A stretch of DNA of 64,000 nt, taken from assembly GCF_015220045.1 (NCBI RefSeq), contig NZ_JADBGB010000001.1:2721001-2785000 (forward strand). The letters are read 5' to 3'. The stretch is from Marivivens aquimaris (GTDB lineage Bacteria; Pseudomonadota; Alphaproteobacteria; Rhodobacterales; Rhodobacteraceae). The notes under the pieces were generated by a model that did not search any database, was not told the origin of the DNA, and saw only the letters and a program-made list of their open reading frames with translations. Below, piece after piece: positions 53,592 to 62,314 of the stretch (its first letter is position 1; each line of letters opens with the position of its first letter). The position numbers and the translations under genes are program-made.

Positions 53592-54381
53592 CCTGAGCAG
53601 AACGACAGCTCCGAAAATCATCGCAATCGCAAACCAGAAGGGCGGAGTTGGCAAGACAACGACGTCGATAAACCTCGCGGCTGGCTTGGCTGAGTTGGGT
53701 TGTCGCGTGCTCTTGGTCGACCTCGACCCGCAAGGCAACGCATCGACCGGGATCGGCATCGAGCCTGATCAGCGCGAAGTAACTACATACGACATTCTTG
53801 CTGGCGATGCGAACCTCTACGATGCCGTGCAGGAGACGCGTATCGCCAATCTTTTGGCGATTCCTGCAAATACGGACCTAAGCTCGGCCGATATTGAACT
53901 TATTTCCAACGAAAAGCGCAGCTTTCTTCTCTACGATGCGCTTCGTCAGCCCTCTGTCGACGCATTCGCGTTAGATTACATCATCATCGACTGTCCACCG
54001 TCGTTGAACCTCCTGACTATCAACGCAATGGTCGCCGCAGACTCCGTGATTGTTCCGCTCCAGAGCGAATTCTATGCGCTTGAGGGTCTATCCCAGCTGA
54101 TGTTGACTATTCGCGAGGTCCGCCAGACAGCCAATCCTGATCTTCGGATAGAAGGTGTAGTTCTGACGATGTTTGACCGCCGCAACAATCTGTCGACGCA
54201 GGTAGAGCAGGACGCTCGCGAAAACCTCAAGGATCTCGTGTTCAAGACGATGATCCCGAGAAATGTGCGTTTGAGCGAAGCTCCGTCTTACGCGATGTCG
54301 ATTATGGAGTATGATCCCAATTCGCGAGGTGCGAACGCGTACCGAGAATTGGCAGCCGAACTCATTCAGCGCCAAGCATAA
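53584..54381 (+). CDS. parA: Chromosome partitioning ATPase ParA
   Basis: A 265-residue deviant Walker ATPase. The P-loop is ANQKGGVGKTTTSINLA; motif A' reads LLVDLDPQGNASTG, and IIIDCPPSLNLLTINA follows. ParA binds DNA with ATP and moves ParB-parS complexes. A GTG start at 53584 lies inside rsmG with an eight-base overlap. parB follows after 15 bp. Confidence 0.98.
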   Translation: MSDLSRTTAPKIIAIANQKGGVGKTTTSINLAAGLAELGCRVLLVDLDPQGNASTGIGIEPDQREVTTYDILAGDANLYDAVQETRIANLLAIPANTDLSSADIELISNEKRSFLLYDALRQPSVDAFALDYIIIDCPPSLNLLTINAMVAADSVIVPLQSEFYALEGLSQLMLTIREVRQTANPDLRIEGVVLTMFDRRNNLSTQVEQDARENLKDLVFKTMIPRNVRLSEAPSYAMSIMEYDPNSRGANAYRELAAELIQRQA

Positions 54382-54396
54382 GAGCAGGAGGCCGAT

Positions 54397-55305
54397 ATGG
54401 CAGACAAACCGAACCGTAATCGTGGGTTGGGCCGTGGCCTCTCGGCTTTGATGGCTGATGTGAATGCACCCATAGAACGCACGCCGGCTGCCGCTGACAG
54501 CGCACCGCGCCGCCCGGACATGATGGTCGCGATTGAACGTGTCGAGCCTAATCCGGACCAGCCGCGCCGCTCTTTTGCGGATGAAGCGCTACAGGAGCTT
54601 GCGTCTTCCGTAAAAGAGAAGGGCGTCATTCAGCCTTTGATCGTCCGGACGTCGCCGCGTGACGCTTCGAAGTACGAGATTGTTGCCGGTGAACGTCGCT
54701 GGCGTGCATCGCAGATCGCGCAACTGCATGAGTTGCCAGTCATCGTCCGCGAATTCTCTGACACCGAAGTTCTCGAGGTTGCGATCATCGAGAATATTCA
54801 GCGTGCTGATCTCAATGCGATTGATGAGGCGGCAGGCTATAAGCAACTCATGGACCGCTTCGGCCATACGCAAGAGCAGCTGAGCCAGGCACTAGGGAAG
54901 AGCCGTTCGCACATTGCGAATTTGCTCCGTCTGCTCAATCTTCCCCGTGATGTTCAGACTTATGTGATCGAGGGCCAGCTATCCGCTGGGCACGCGCGTA
55001 CGTTGGTTGGCAACGAGCAGGCTGCGGAAATCGCGCAAAAAATTATTCAACAGGGACTTTCGGTGCGCGATGCTGAAAAGCTGACTAAAGCTGATCCGGC
55101 GAAGCAAAAAGCGACCCAAAACAACCGCGTTCGTGCTGCCGCAAAAGACCCTGATACGGCCCAAATCGAGCAGGAACTTTCGTCTCAGATCGGGATGAAG
55201 GTGTCTATCGATCACGACGCAAATGGCGAAGGTGGCCGCATCAGTATCCGCTACGAGTCACTTGACCAGTTGGATGACGTGATGCGGATCCTGTCGTCGT
55301 CTTAA
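54397..55305 (+). CDS. parB: Chromosome partitioning protein ParB
   Basis: A 302-residue ParB CTPase that loads at parS and spreads. The N-terminal ParA-stimulating segment is rich in Arg (RNRGLGRGLSALMADV). The CTP-binding motifs include the region around EKGVIQPLIVR and AGERRWRASQIA, then ENIQRADLNAIDEA. The helix-turn-helix is in TQEQLSQALGKSRSHIANLL. The C-terminus is a dimer domain. The stop overlaps the convergent hemW stop by three bases. Confidence 0.97.
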   Translation: MADKPNRNRGLGRGLSALMADVNAPIERTPAAADSAPRRPDMMVAIERVEPNPDQPRRSFADEALQELASSVKEKGVIQPLIVRTSPRDASKYEIVAGERRWRASQIAQLHELPVIVREFSDTEVLEVAIIENIQRADLNAIDEAAGYKQLMDRFGHTQEQLSQALGKSRSHIANLLRLLNLPRDVQTYVIEGQLSAGHARTLVGNEQAAEIAQKIIQQGLSVRDAEKLTKADPAKQKATQNNRVRAAAKDPDTAQIEQELSSQIGMKVSIDHDANGEGGRISIRYESLDQLDDVMRILSSS

Positions 55306-56459
55306 TCGACCAGCAACTCGCGCAGCACTGCGTTGAGCAGGGGCCGGCCTTCAGGTGTCAATCTGAGCCGGCCTTTTTCGTGGGTCAGGAAGCCCATGTC
55401 TTCGAGCCGCGCGACATTCGGCTGCAAGGCGTCGCCGCCAAAATTAGAAAGCCTGTTGAGGTCAACGCCGTCCGTTACGCGAAGGCCCATAAGCAAAAAC
55501 TCATGCAATTGATCGTCCAAACTCAGCGTATCAGAGACGTTTTCACCATTTCCGCGCTGCTCTACCGCTTCGAGCCAAGCGTTCGGCATACGATAGGTTT
55601 CAGTTGCATACTTCCGACCGCCAAGGGTCAGGCGTCCGTGAGCACCAGGGCCTATCCCCGCGTAGTCACCGTAGCGCCAATAGATCAGGTTATGCTGGCT
55701 CTCAGAGCCTTCAGGCGCGTGATTAGACACTTCGTAAGCGGGGAAGCCCATCTGCGCAGCGACTTCCTGTGTGACATCGTACATGTCAGCAGCGGAGTCC
55801 TCGTCGGGGAGGCCGCGAAGTTTTCCGATGGCATACCGATCACCGAAGGCTGTGCCTTGCTCGATCGTCAGTTGGTACATTGAAATGTGGTCGACCGCCA
55901 AAGAAAGAGCCTGTTTCAGCTCGTTCCGCCATTCTTGTGTTGTCTGGTTCTGCCGCGCGTAGATGAGGTCGAAGCTCACACGATCAAACACACCGCGCGC
56001 AATATCAAACGCTGCGAGGGCTTCTTCGACACTATGCAGACGCCCAAGAGCGCGCAAATCCAGATTGTTTAGTGACTGAATTCCCATCGAGACGCGGTTC
56101 ACACCAGCGTCGCGGTAGCCGCGGAAGCGTCCAGCTTCGACAGAGGTCGGATTGGCCTCCAGCGTGACCTCTGCGCTGTTGGTCATTGGCCAAGTTCTAC
56201 GGATCTTCGTCATGATCGCGTCAACAAGTTCCGGATCCATCAGGCTGGGCGTCCCTCCACCGAAGAAGACGGACTTCAATAAGCGGCCTTGGGTCAGCGC
56301 ACCGACGCGGTCAATTTCGGAGAGGTAGGCGCGAGCCCATCGATCCTGGTCGATAGAGCTCGCCACGTGACTGTTGAAGTCACAGTAGGGGCATTTCGAC
56401 TGGCAGAAGGGCCAGTGAATGTAGAGGCCGAAGCCCCCGTGTTGCCAATCTTCAAGCAA
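55302..56459 (-). CDS. hemW: Radical SAM haem chaperone HemW
   Basis: A 385-residue radical SAM protein. The cluster motif is CQSKCPYCDF (CxxxCxxC), after GGFGLYIHWPF. VFFGGGTPSLM, RVSMGIQSLN and SFDLIYARQNQT are HemW features. HemW binds and transfers haem; it is not the oxygen-independent coproporphyrinogen oxidase it resembles. The TTG at 56459 is chosen because it gives a family-like start ([13 protein letters not shown]) and overlaps the rdgB stop by eight bases. There is no strong ATG. Confidence 0.93.
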   Translation of the reverse strand: MLEDWQHGGFGLYIHWPFCQSKCPYCDFNSHVASSIDQDRWARAYLSEIDRVGALTQGRLLKSVFFGGGTPSLMDPELVDAIMTKIRRTWPMTNSAEVTLEANPTSVEAGRFRGYRDAGVNRVSMGIQSLNNLDLRALGRLHSVEEALAAFDIARGVFDRVSFDLIYARQNQTTQEWRNELKQALSLAVDHISMYQLTIEQGTAFGDRYAIGKLRGLPDEDSAADMYDVTQEVAAQMGFPAYEVSNHAPEGSESQHNLIYWRYGDYAGIGPGAHGRLTLGGRKYATETYRMPNAWLEAVEQRGNGENVSDTLSLDDQLHEFLLMGLRVTDGVDLNRLSNFGGDALQPNVARLEDMGFLTHEKGRLRLTPEGRPLLNAVLRELLVD

Positions 56460-57063
56460 AGCAGCCCTGCACGAACTTGGCGAACGCGTCCGCGCGGTGG
56501 CTGATCTTGTTCTTTTCCCAACGATCCATCTCACCGAAGGTCACGTCGTAGCCCTCGGGCTGGAAGATTGGATCATAGCCGTGACCCTGATCGCCACGCA
56601 TCGGCCAGACGATCTGTCCATTCATAACGCCAGCAAAGACTTCGTCGTGACCATCAGGCCATGCAAGTACGAGGGTGCAGCAGAAACGCGCAGTGCGCGG
56701 GAAGGGGGCGTTTGCCTCCTCCAGCTTGTTCCACGTCTTTTCCATCGCCATGACGAAGTCGCGACCGTTGGGCGTTTCGGCCCAGTCGGCAGTGTAGACG
56801 CCAGGGGCGCCGTTCAGGCCGTCGATTTCGATGCCGGAATCATCGGCGAGTGCGGGCAAACCAGTCTCTTTTGCAGCGTAATGTGCTTTGATACGCGCAT
56901 TGCCGACAAACGTGTTTTCGGACTCGTCAGGCTCTTCGAGGCCGTGATCGGCGGCTGATGTCACCTTGATCCCGAACGGCGCGAGCATTTCGCTGATCTC
57001 TTCGAGCTTGCCCTTGTTGTGGGTCGCTAAGACGAGCTCTTTTCCCTCGAAACGGCGTGTCAT
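56452..57063 (-). CDS. rdgB: dITP/XTP pyrophosphatase (RdgB/HAM1 family)
   Basis: A 203-residue house-cleaning pyrophosphatase removing ITP, dITP and XTP. It has the NTP site [14 protein letters not shown], the metal-binding [29 protein letters not shown] and HRADAFAKF. It overlaps rph by four bases and hemW by eight, forming rph-rdgB-hemW. Confidence 0.97.
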   Translation of the reverse strand: MTRRFEGKELVLATHNKGKLEEISEMLAPFGIKVTSAADHGLEEPDESENTFVGNARIKAHYAAKETGLPALADDSGIEIDGLNGAPGVYTADWAETPNGRDFVMAMEKTWNKLEEANAPFPRTARFCCTLVLAWPDGHDEVFAGVMNGQIVWPMRGDQGHGYDPIFQPEGYDVTFGEMDRWEKNKISHRADAFAKFVQGCFA

Positions 57064-57770
57064 GCGGTCGCGGCCTTTTGTGCGGCGACCAGTTCAGCGA
57101 TGCCTTTGTCCGCGAGGTCGAGCAGCTGGGTCATCTGATCGCGCGAGAAGGTGGCACCTTCGGCGCTCATCTGGACTTCGATCAGGCGGTTGCCGGTCAT
57201 GACGAAGTTGCCGTCGACGCCTGCTTCGGAGTCTTCAGGATAATCGAGATCGAGAACCGGCTGGCCTGCGTAGATACCGCAGGAGACAGCGGCGACGGGC
57301 TCGGGCAGCGGATCGCTGGTGACGAGGCCGGCTTTCATCAGCTTGTTAACGGCCAGCTTCAGCGCGACCCAACCACCGGTGATCGAGGCGCAGCGGGTGC
57401 CGCCGTCGGCCTGAAGAACGTCACAGTCGATGGTAATCTGGCGCTCGCCAAGGGCCACGCGGTCAACACCAGCGCGCAGCGAGCGGCCGATCAGGCGCTG
57501 GATTTCAACGGTACGGCCGCCTTGCTTGCCGCTGGCAGCTTCACGGCGCATACGCGAACCGGTCGAACGGGGCAGCATACCGTATTCGGCAGTGACCCAA
57601 CCGAGGCCGGAATTTTTGATGAACGGAGGCACGCGATCTTCGATCGTAGCGGTGCACATAACGTGGGTATCGCCAACCTTGATGAGGCAGGAACCCTCGG
57701 CATGTTTGGTGACGCCGACCTCGATCGAGACGGGGCGCATTTCATTTACCTGACGACCGGAAGGGCGCAT
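57060..57770 (-). CDS. rph: Ribonuclease PH
   Basis: A 236-residue phosphorolytic 3'-to-5' exoribonuclease trimming tRNA ends. It starts [19 protein letters not shown] and contains [35 protein letters not shown], the phosphate-binding Arg region [16 protein letters not shown] and [15 protein letters not shown] 57770 has AAGGAG seven bases upstream; TTG at 57776 is less likely. It diverges from hrcA. Confidence 0.97.
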   Translation of the reverse strand: MRPSGRQVNEMRPVSIEVGVTKHAEGSCLIKVGDTHVMCTATIEDRVPPFIKNSGLGWVTAEYGMLPRSTGSRMRREAASGKQGGRTVEIQRLIGRSLRAGVDRVALGERQITIDCDVLQADGGTRCASITGGWVALKLAVNKLMKAGLVTSDPLPEPVAAVSCGIYAGQPVLDLDYPEDSEAGVDGNFVMTGNRLIEVQMSAEGATFSRDQMTQLLDLADKGIAELVAAQKAATA

Positions 57771-57832
57771 ATTCAATCTCCTTGCTGTACCGCTAGCGGG
57801 ATACGCGGGTTGATACTGAAAACCAACCCCGA

Positions 57833-57861
57833 TTGACGTTCCACATAGGTGCCCTTTATTT
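57833..57861 (+). promoter_or_regulatory. Candidate sigma-70 promoter of hrcA
   Basis: TTGACG, 17 bp, then TTATTT; the ATG is 21 bp after the -10 hexamer. No CIRCE-type repeat is visible here, so autoregulation by HrcA is not evident. Confidence 0.5.
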
Positions 57862-57882
57862 GAATGGAAGGGTTAGGAAACG

Positions 57883-58941
57883 ATGACACGATCGCCTCTG
57901 TTAGAAGATATGAACGACCGCTCGCGCGAGGTATTCCGCCGCGTTGTCGAAGGCTATCTGGAAACCGGCTCGCCGATAGGATCGCGGTCTCTCACCCATA
58001 GCATGTCCGAAAAGGTCAGCGCGGCCACGATCCGCAACGTGATGCAGGACCTCGAATATATGGGGCTGTTGGGCAGTCCGCATACCTCTGCCGGGCGCAT
58101 TCCGACGCAGAACGGGTTGCGGATGTTCGTTGACGGATTGCTCGAGGTGAACCTGTCGGGCGAGGATCGTCAGAAGATCGATCAGACGATGGGCACCAAT
58201 TCCGGCGATTTAAACGGTCTGCTGGACCGTGTTGGCTCAGCGCTATCCGGCGTGACGCATGGTGCGTCGCTGGTGCTGACGCCGAAGCATGAAGCACCGA
58301 TCAAACACATCGAATTCGTCTCTATTGCAGCCGAAAAGGCGCTGGTCGTTCTTGTGTTTGCAGACGGCAATGTCGAGAACCGCCTGTTTACACCGCCCGC
58401 CGGTCAAACGCCGAGCTCGCTGCGTGAGGCTGCGAACTTCATCAATGCGATTGCAGAGGGGAAAACGCTGTCGCAGCTCGCCTCCGCCGTGACCGCAGAG
58501 ATCAAGAAGCGCCGTCAGGAGATCGACACGCTTGCCGCTCAGATGGTCGAGAGCGGTATCGCGGTCTGGGAAGATCGCGGCGAATCCACCGAGCGACTCA
58601 TCGTGCGTGGGCGAGGCAACCTGCTGGGCGAATCCGGCACTCCGGATGACCTTGAACGCATCCGAACGCTGTTCGACGACCTTGAGCGCAAGCAGGACAT
58701 CGCCGAATTCCTCGAACTCGCCGAAGATGGCGAGGGTGTGCGCATTTTTATTGGCTCCGAAAACAAGCTTTTTTCACTTTCGGGTTCCTCTTTGGTGGTT
58801 TCTCCCTATATGAACGCCGACCGTAAGATTATTGGCGCCGTAGGCGTCATCGGACCGACGCGGCTCAACTATGGCCGGATCGTTCCGATCGTGGATTACA
58901 CAGCGCAGCTGGTCGGGCGTATGATTTCCGGCCAGAATTGA
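57883..58941 (+). CDS. hrcA: Heat-inducible transcription repressor HrcA
   Basis: A 352-residue HrcA. The N-terminal winged helix contains SREVFRRVVEGYLETGSPIG and KVSAATIRNVMQDLEYMGLL, with PHTSAGRIPTQNG as family marker. The C-terminal GAF-like domain includes VVSPYMNADRKIIGAVGVIG and MNYGRI-type LNYGRIVPIVDYTAQ. HrcA represses chaperone genes at CIRCE elements. grpE follows after 11 bp. Confidence 0.97.
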   Translation: MTRSPLLEDMNDRSREVFRRVVEGYLETGSPIGSRSLTHSMSEKVSAATIRNVMQDLEYMGLLGSPHTSAGRIPTQNGLRMFVDGLLEVNLSGEDRQKIDQTMGTNSGDLNGLLDRVGSALSGVTHGASLVLTPKHEAPIKHIEFVSIAAEKALVVLVFADGNVENRLFTPPAGQTPSSLREAANFINAIAEGKTLSQLASAVTAEIKKRRQEIDTLAAQMVESGIAVWEDRGESTERLIVRGRGNLLGESGTPDDLERIRTLFDDLERKQDIAEFLELAEDGEGVRIFIGSENKLFSLSGSSLVVSPYMNADRKIIGAVGVIGPTRLNYGRIVPIVDYTAQLVGRMISGQN

Positions 58942-58952
58942 GGGAAACGAGA

Positions 58953-59501
58953 ATGAGCGAAGAACCGAAAAGCCTCGATGAACTGGCAGCAGAAGGCGAC
59001 GAATTCGAGCAGGAAGCCAATGAAGCGAATGCCGAAACGATCGCTGCCCTGACCGCAGAGCGTGACGAATTCAAGGACCGCTTTATGCGTGCCGTTGCGG
59101 ATGCCGAGAACGCCCGCAAGCGTGGTGAACGTGACCGCCGTGAAGCAGAACAGTACGGCGGCTCCAAGCTCGCCCGCGATCTGCTGCCGGTCTACGACAA
59201 CATGCAGCGCGCGATCGAAGCGATTTCTGAAGACCAGCGTGAGGCGCAGGCTGCGCTGATCGAAGGTATCGAACTGACCATGCGTGCTCTGATCAACGTG
59301 TTCGAAAAGCACGGCATCAGCCGCATCGCGCCGGAAGTCGGTGAACGTTTCGACCCGCAGCAGCACGAAGCGATGTTCGAAGCTCCAGTTCCGGGTACAA
59401 AGGCAGGCGAGATCATTCAGGTTTCGGGCCACGGCTTCTTCCTGCACGACCGCCTACTGCGTCCGGCACAGGTTGGCGTGTCGTCGATGCCTGCTTCCTG
59501 A
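58953..59501 (+). CDS. grpE: Nucleotide exchange factor GrpE
   Basis: A 182-residue GrpE that releases ADP from DnaK. An acidic N-terminal helix is followed by a long coiled coil (IAALTAERDEFKDRFMRAVA, DAENARKRGERDRREAEQ) and the beta domain EVGERFDPQQHEAMFE...GEIIQVSGHGFFLHDRLLRPA. GGGAAA lies upstream of the ATG. It is co-transcribed with hrcA and ended by a strong GC hairpin. Confidence 0.97.
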   Translation: MSEEPKSLDELAAEGDEFEQEANEANAETIAALTAERDEFKDRFMRAVADAENARKRGERDRREAEQYGGSKLARDLLPVYDNMQRAIEAISEDQREAQAALIEGIELTMRALINVFEKHGISRIAPEVGERFDPQQHEAMFEAPVPGTKAGEIIQVSGHGFFLHDRLLRPAQVGVSSMPAS

Positions 59502-59507
59502 GGTCGC

Positions 59508-59545
59508 TCGGGGGCGCTGCCCCCGAACCCCCGAGGTATTTTTAT
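59508..59545 (+). terminator. Terminator-like intergenic repeat after grpE
   Basis: TCGGGGGC-GCT-GCCCCCGA is a perfect 8-bp stem, followed by ACCCCCGAGG and TATTTTTAT. The whole unit, including the tail into AGAATGAAG, resembles a short palindromic element I recall as frequent after genes in Rhodobacteraceae. It separates grpE from the convergent mutS. Confidence 0.75.
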
Positions 59546-59567
59546 CAGAATGAAGAGGGCTGGTGCG

Positions 59568-62186
59568 TTATTGCGCCAGCTCTTTCAGTTCGTAGAGCAG
59601 GGCAAGCGCTTCACGCGGGCTCAGGTCGTCGGGGAAGATGTCCTTGAGTTTGGCATCGACCTTTGACGGTTCGATCTTGGTTTGCGGAGTGGGCGGCGCG
59701 GCGACAGCGGCAAAGAGTGGCAGGTCGTCGATAATCGCCTTCTGTTTACTGCCGCCCTCGCGGTCGCCTTTTTCCAACGCTTCAAGGACGACCTTCGCGC
59801 GTTCGACCACGGCAGGCGGCAGCCCTGCAAGGCGGGCGACTTGCACACCGTAGCTGCGGTCGGCGGTGCCTTTGCGAACTTCGTGCAGGAAGATAACGTC
59901 GCCTTCCCATTCGCGGACGGCCACGGTGGCATTGGCGACGCCGTCGAGCTTGTCCGCGAGCTGGCACATTTCGTGATAATGCGTTGCGAAAAGCGCGCGG
60001 CAGCGGTTCACGTCGTGCAGGTGCTCGAGAGTGGCCCACGCGATTGAGAGGCCGTCATAGGTGGCTGTCCCGCGACCGATTTCATCGAGGATCACCAGAG
60101 CGCGGTCGTCGGCTTGATTCAAGATCGCGGCGGTTTCCACCATTTCGACCATGAACGTCGAGCGGCCACGGGCAAGGTCGTCGGAGGCGCCGACGCGGCT
60201 GAAGATCTGGCTGACGAGGCCGATGTGGGCGGACTGGGCTGGAACCCAAGCGCCCATCTGAGCGAGGACAGCGATTAGCGCGTTCTGACGAAGGAAGGTC
60301 GACTTACCGGCCATGTTCGGACCAGTGAGTAGCCAAATGTTTGTGTCGGTCAGCTCACAATCGTTGGCAACGAACGCTTCGCCGTCCTTTTTTAGCGCCT
60401 GTTCCACGACGGGGTGACGGCCGCCTTTGAGCTCGAATGCGCGTGAGCTGTCGATCACGGGGCGGACCCAGTTTTCAGCGCGGGCAAGGTCGGCGAGGCC
60501 GCAGCAAACGTCGAGCTCGGCTAGTGCGCGGGCCATGGCAGAGAGACGACCGGCTTGGCCGATGATTTCGTTTCTTAGGCTGGAAAAAAGCCGCTTTTCG
60601 ATCTCCAGCGCACGCCCACCGGCATTCAGGATACGGGTTTCGATGTCGCTAAGCTCGACGGTCGTGAAACGCACCTGATTGGCGGTCGTCTGACGGTGGA
60701 TGAAGGTCTCGTTCAGAGGCGGAGCCATCATCTTTTCCGCGTGGGTGGCGGGGGTTTCGATGAAGTAGCCGAGGACGTTGTTGTGCTTGATCTTCAGTGA
60801 ATTGACGCCGGAGAGCTCAGCGTACTGCTGCTGCATCCGAGCGATCACGCCACGGCCTTCGTCGCGGAGCTCGCGCGCTTCGTCGAGCTCGGCATCATAA
60901 CCGGGTGCGATGAAGCCGCCGTCGCGGGCGAGCATAGGCGGTTCGGCGACAAGCGCTTGGTCCAGAAGGTCCAGCAACTCGTCATGGCCGGTCAGATCTG
61001 CTGCGGATTGGGCGAGCAGCGCGGGCATGTCGTCGTTCAGGTAGGCCGCAACCTGCTCGGCTTGGGTCAGGGTATTGCGAACCGCTGCGATATCGCGCGG
61101 ACCACCGCGATCCAGTGCGAGGCGGGACAGGGCGCGGTCGACGTCGTGAACACTGCGGAAACAATCGCGAAGGGTGCCGCGTAGTTTGCTGTCTTCGGTC
61201 AGGAAGGTGATAGCGTCCTGCCGCACCATGATCGTTTCGAGGTGGCGGGAGGGCGACGACAGCCGGCGTTCCAACAAACGCGCACCTGCAGCCGTGAGCG
61301 TCCGGTCGATTGTTGCCAGCAGTGATCCAGCGCGACCGCCAGTGGTGCCGTGCGTCAGCTCCAGCGAGCGACGCGTGGCGGCGTCGATCTGCATATTGGC
61401 GGCTTCGCCTTCGACAACCGGTGTGCGGAGCAGGGGCAGATTGCCCTTCTGCGTAATCTCCAGATATTCAACGATTGCGGCCATCGCGGAAATCTGGGCG
61501 CGGGTGAAGGTGCCGAACGCATCCAGTGAGGCGACATCATAGAGACTACACAGGCGCTTTTCGCCCAATGTGCTGTCAAATGCACTCCGCCCGAGGTCGG
61601 TGACAGAGGCGCCAGCTTCGCGAACGACCTTCTCCATCGCCGATCCATCGGCGAGCAGAACTTCGCGCGGGGTCAGGCGGGCCAGTTCGGGGGACAGACG
61701 GTTGGTGCCGCAGGTCATCACGTTGAAGGCGCCGGTCGAGATATCGACCCAAGCCAGCGCACTCTCGTCGCGGACCTCGGCAAATGCAGCAAGGAAGTTG
61801 TGACGGCGGGCGTCAAGCAGCGAGTCCTCGGTCAGCGTGCCGGGTGTGACCAGACGCACGACGTCGCGCTTGACCACGGCCTTGTAGCCGCGCTTCTTCG
61901 CTTCTGCAGGATCTTCGAGCTGTTCGCAGACACCAACACGGAAACCCTTACGGATCAGAGTGAGCAGATACCCTTCGGCGGCGTGAACGGGGACGCCGCA
62001 CATGGGGATGTCCTGGTCGTTCAGTTTGCCGCGTTTTGTCAGCGCGATATCGAGCGCCTCTGACGCCGCAACCGCATCGTCAAAGAACATCTCGTAGAAA
62101 TCGCCCATGCGATAGAACAACAGCGCGCCGGGGTGGGCTTCCTTGATTTCGAGGTATTGCGCCATCATTGGCGTCACGTTGCTCAT
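59568..62186 (-). CDS. mutS: DNA mismatch repair protein MutS
   Basis: An 872-residue MutS. The mismatch-binding phenylalanine motif is GDFYEMFFDDA near the N-terminus. Walker A is GPNMAGKSTFLRQNAL, followed by the ST motif and helix (GRSTFMVEMVETAAILN) and Walker B LVILDEIGRGTATYDG. A short C-terminal domain (after about 800) ends in a likely dimer or beta-clamp-type helix. AGAGGAA lies upstream of the ATG. It diverges from maeB. Confidence 0.98.
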   Translation of the reverse strand: MSNVTPMMAQYLEIKEAHPGALLFYRMGDFYEMFFDDAVAASEALDIALTKRGKLNDQDIPMCGVPVHAAEGYLLTLIRKGFRVGVCEQLEDPAEAKKRGYKAVVKRDVVRLVTPGTLTEDSLLDARRHNFLAAFAEVRDESALAWVDISTGAFNVMTCGTNRLSPELARLTPREVLLADGSAMEKVVREAGASVTDLGRSAFDSTLGEKRLCSLYDVASLDAFGTFTRAQISAMAAIVEYLEITQKGNLPLLRTPVVEGEAANMQIDAATRRSLELTHGTTGGRAGSLLATIDRTLTAAGARLLERRLSSPSRHLETIMVRQDAITFLTEDSKLRGTLRDCFRSVHDVDRALSRLALDRGGPRDIAAVRNTLTQAEQVAAYLNDDMPALLAQSAADLTGHDELLDLLDQALVAEPPMLARDGGFIAPGYDAELDEARELRDEGRGVIARMQQQYAELSGVNSLKIKHNNVLGYFIETPATHAEKMMAPPLNETFIHRQTTANQVRFTTVELSDIETRILNAGGRALEIEKRLFSSLRNEIIGQAGRLSAMARALAELDVCCGLADLARAENWVRPVIDSSRAFELKGGRHPVVEQALKKDGEAFVANDCELTDTNIWLLTGPNMAGKSTFLRQNALIAVLAQMGAWVPAQSAHIGLVSQIFSRVGASDDLARGRSTFMVEMVETAAILNQADDRALVILDEIGRGTATYDGLSIAWATLEHLHDVNRCRALFATHYHEMCQLADKLDGVANATVAVREWEGDVIFLHEVRKGTADRSYGVQVARLAGLPPAVVERAKVVLEALEKGDREGGSKQKAIIDDLPLFAAVAAPPTPQTKIEPSKVDAKLKDIFPDDLSPREALALLYELKELAQ

Positions 62187-62314
62187 ATCTGTTCCTCTGC
62201 TCGTGCGGAAACTTACCTAAAGCGCCAATGTTAGCGACGAAAGTAGAAAACAACGCCGTTGCGGCTGAGGGTCAAGGGGCTGTAATCCTGATGGGCGCTA
62301 ACGGAGGAACAAAT

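Noticed and set aside
57771..57882. CIRCE element before hrcA
   Set aside because: No TTAGCACTC-N9-GAGTGCTAA-type inverted repeat is present in the gap.
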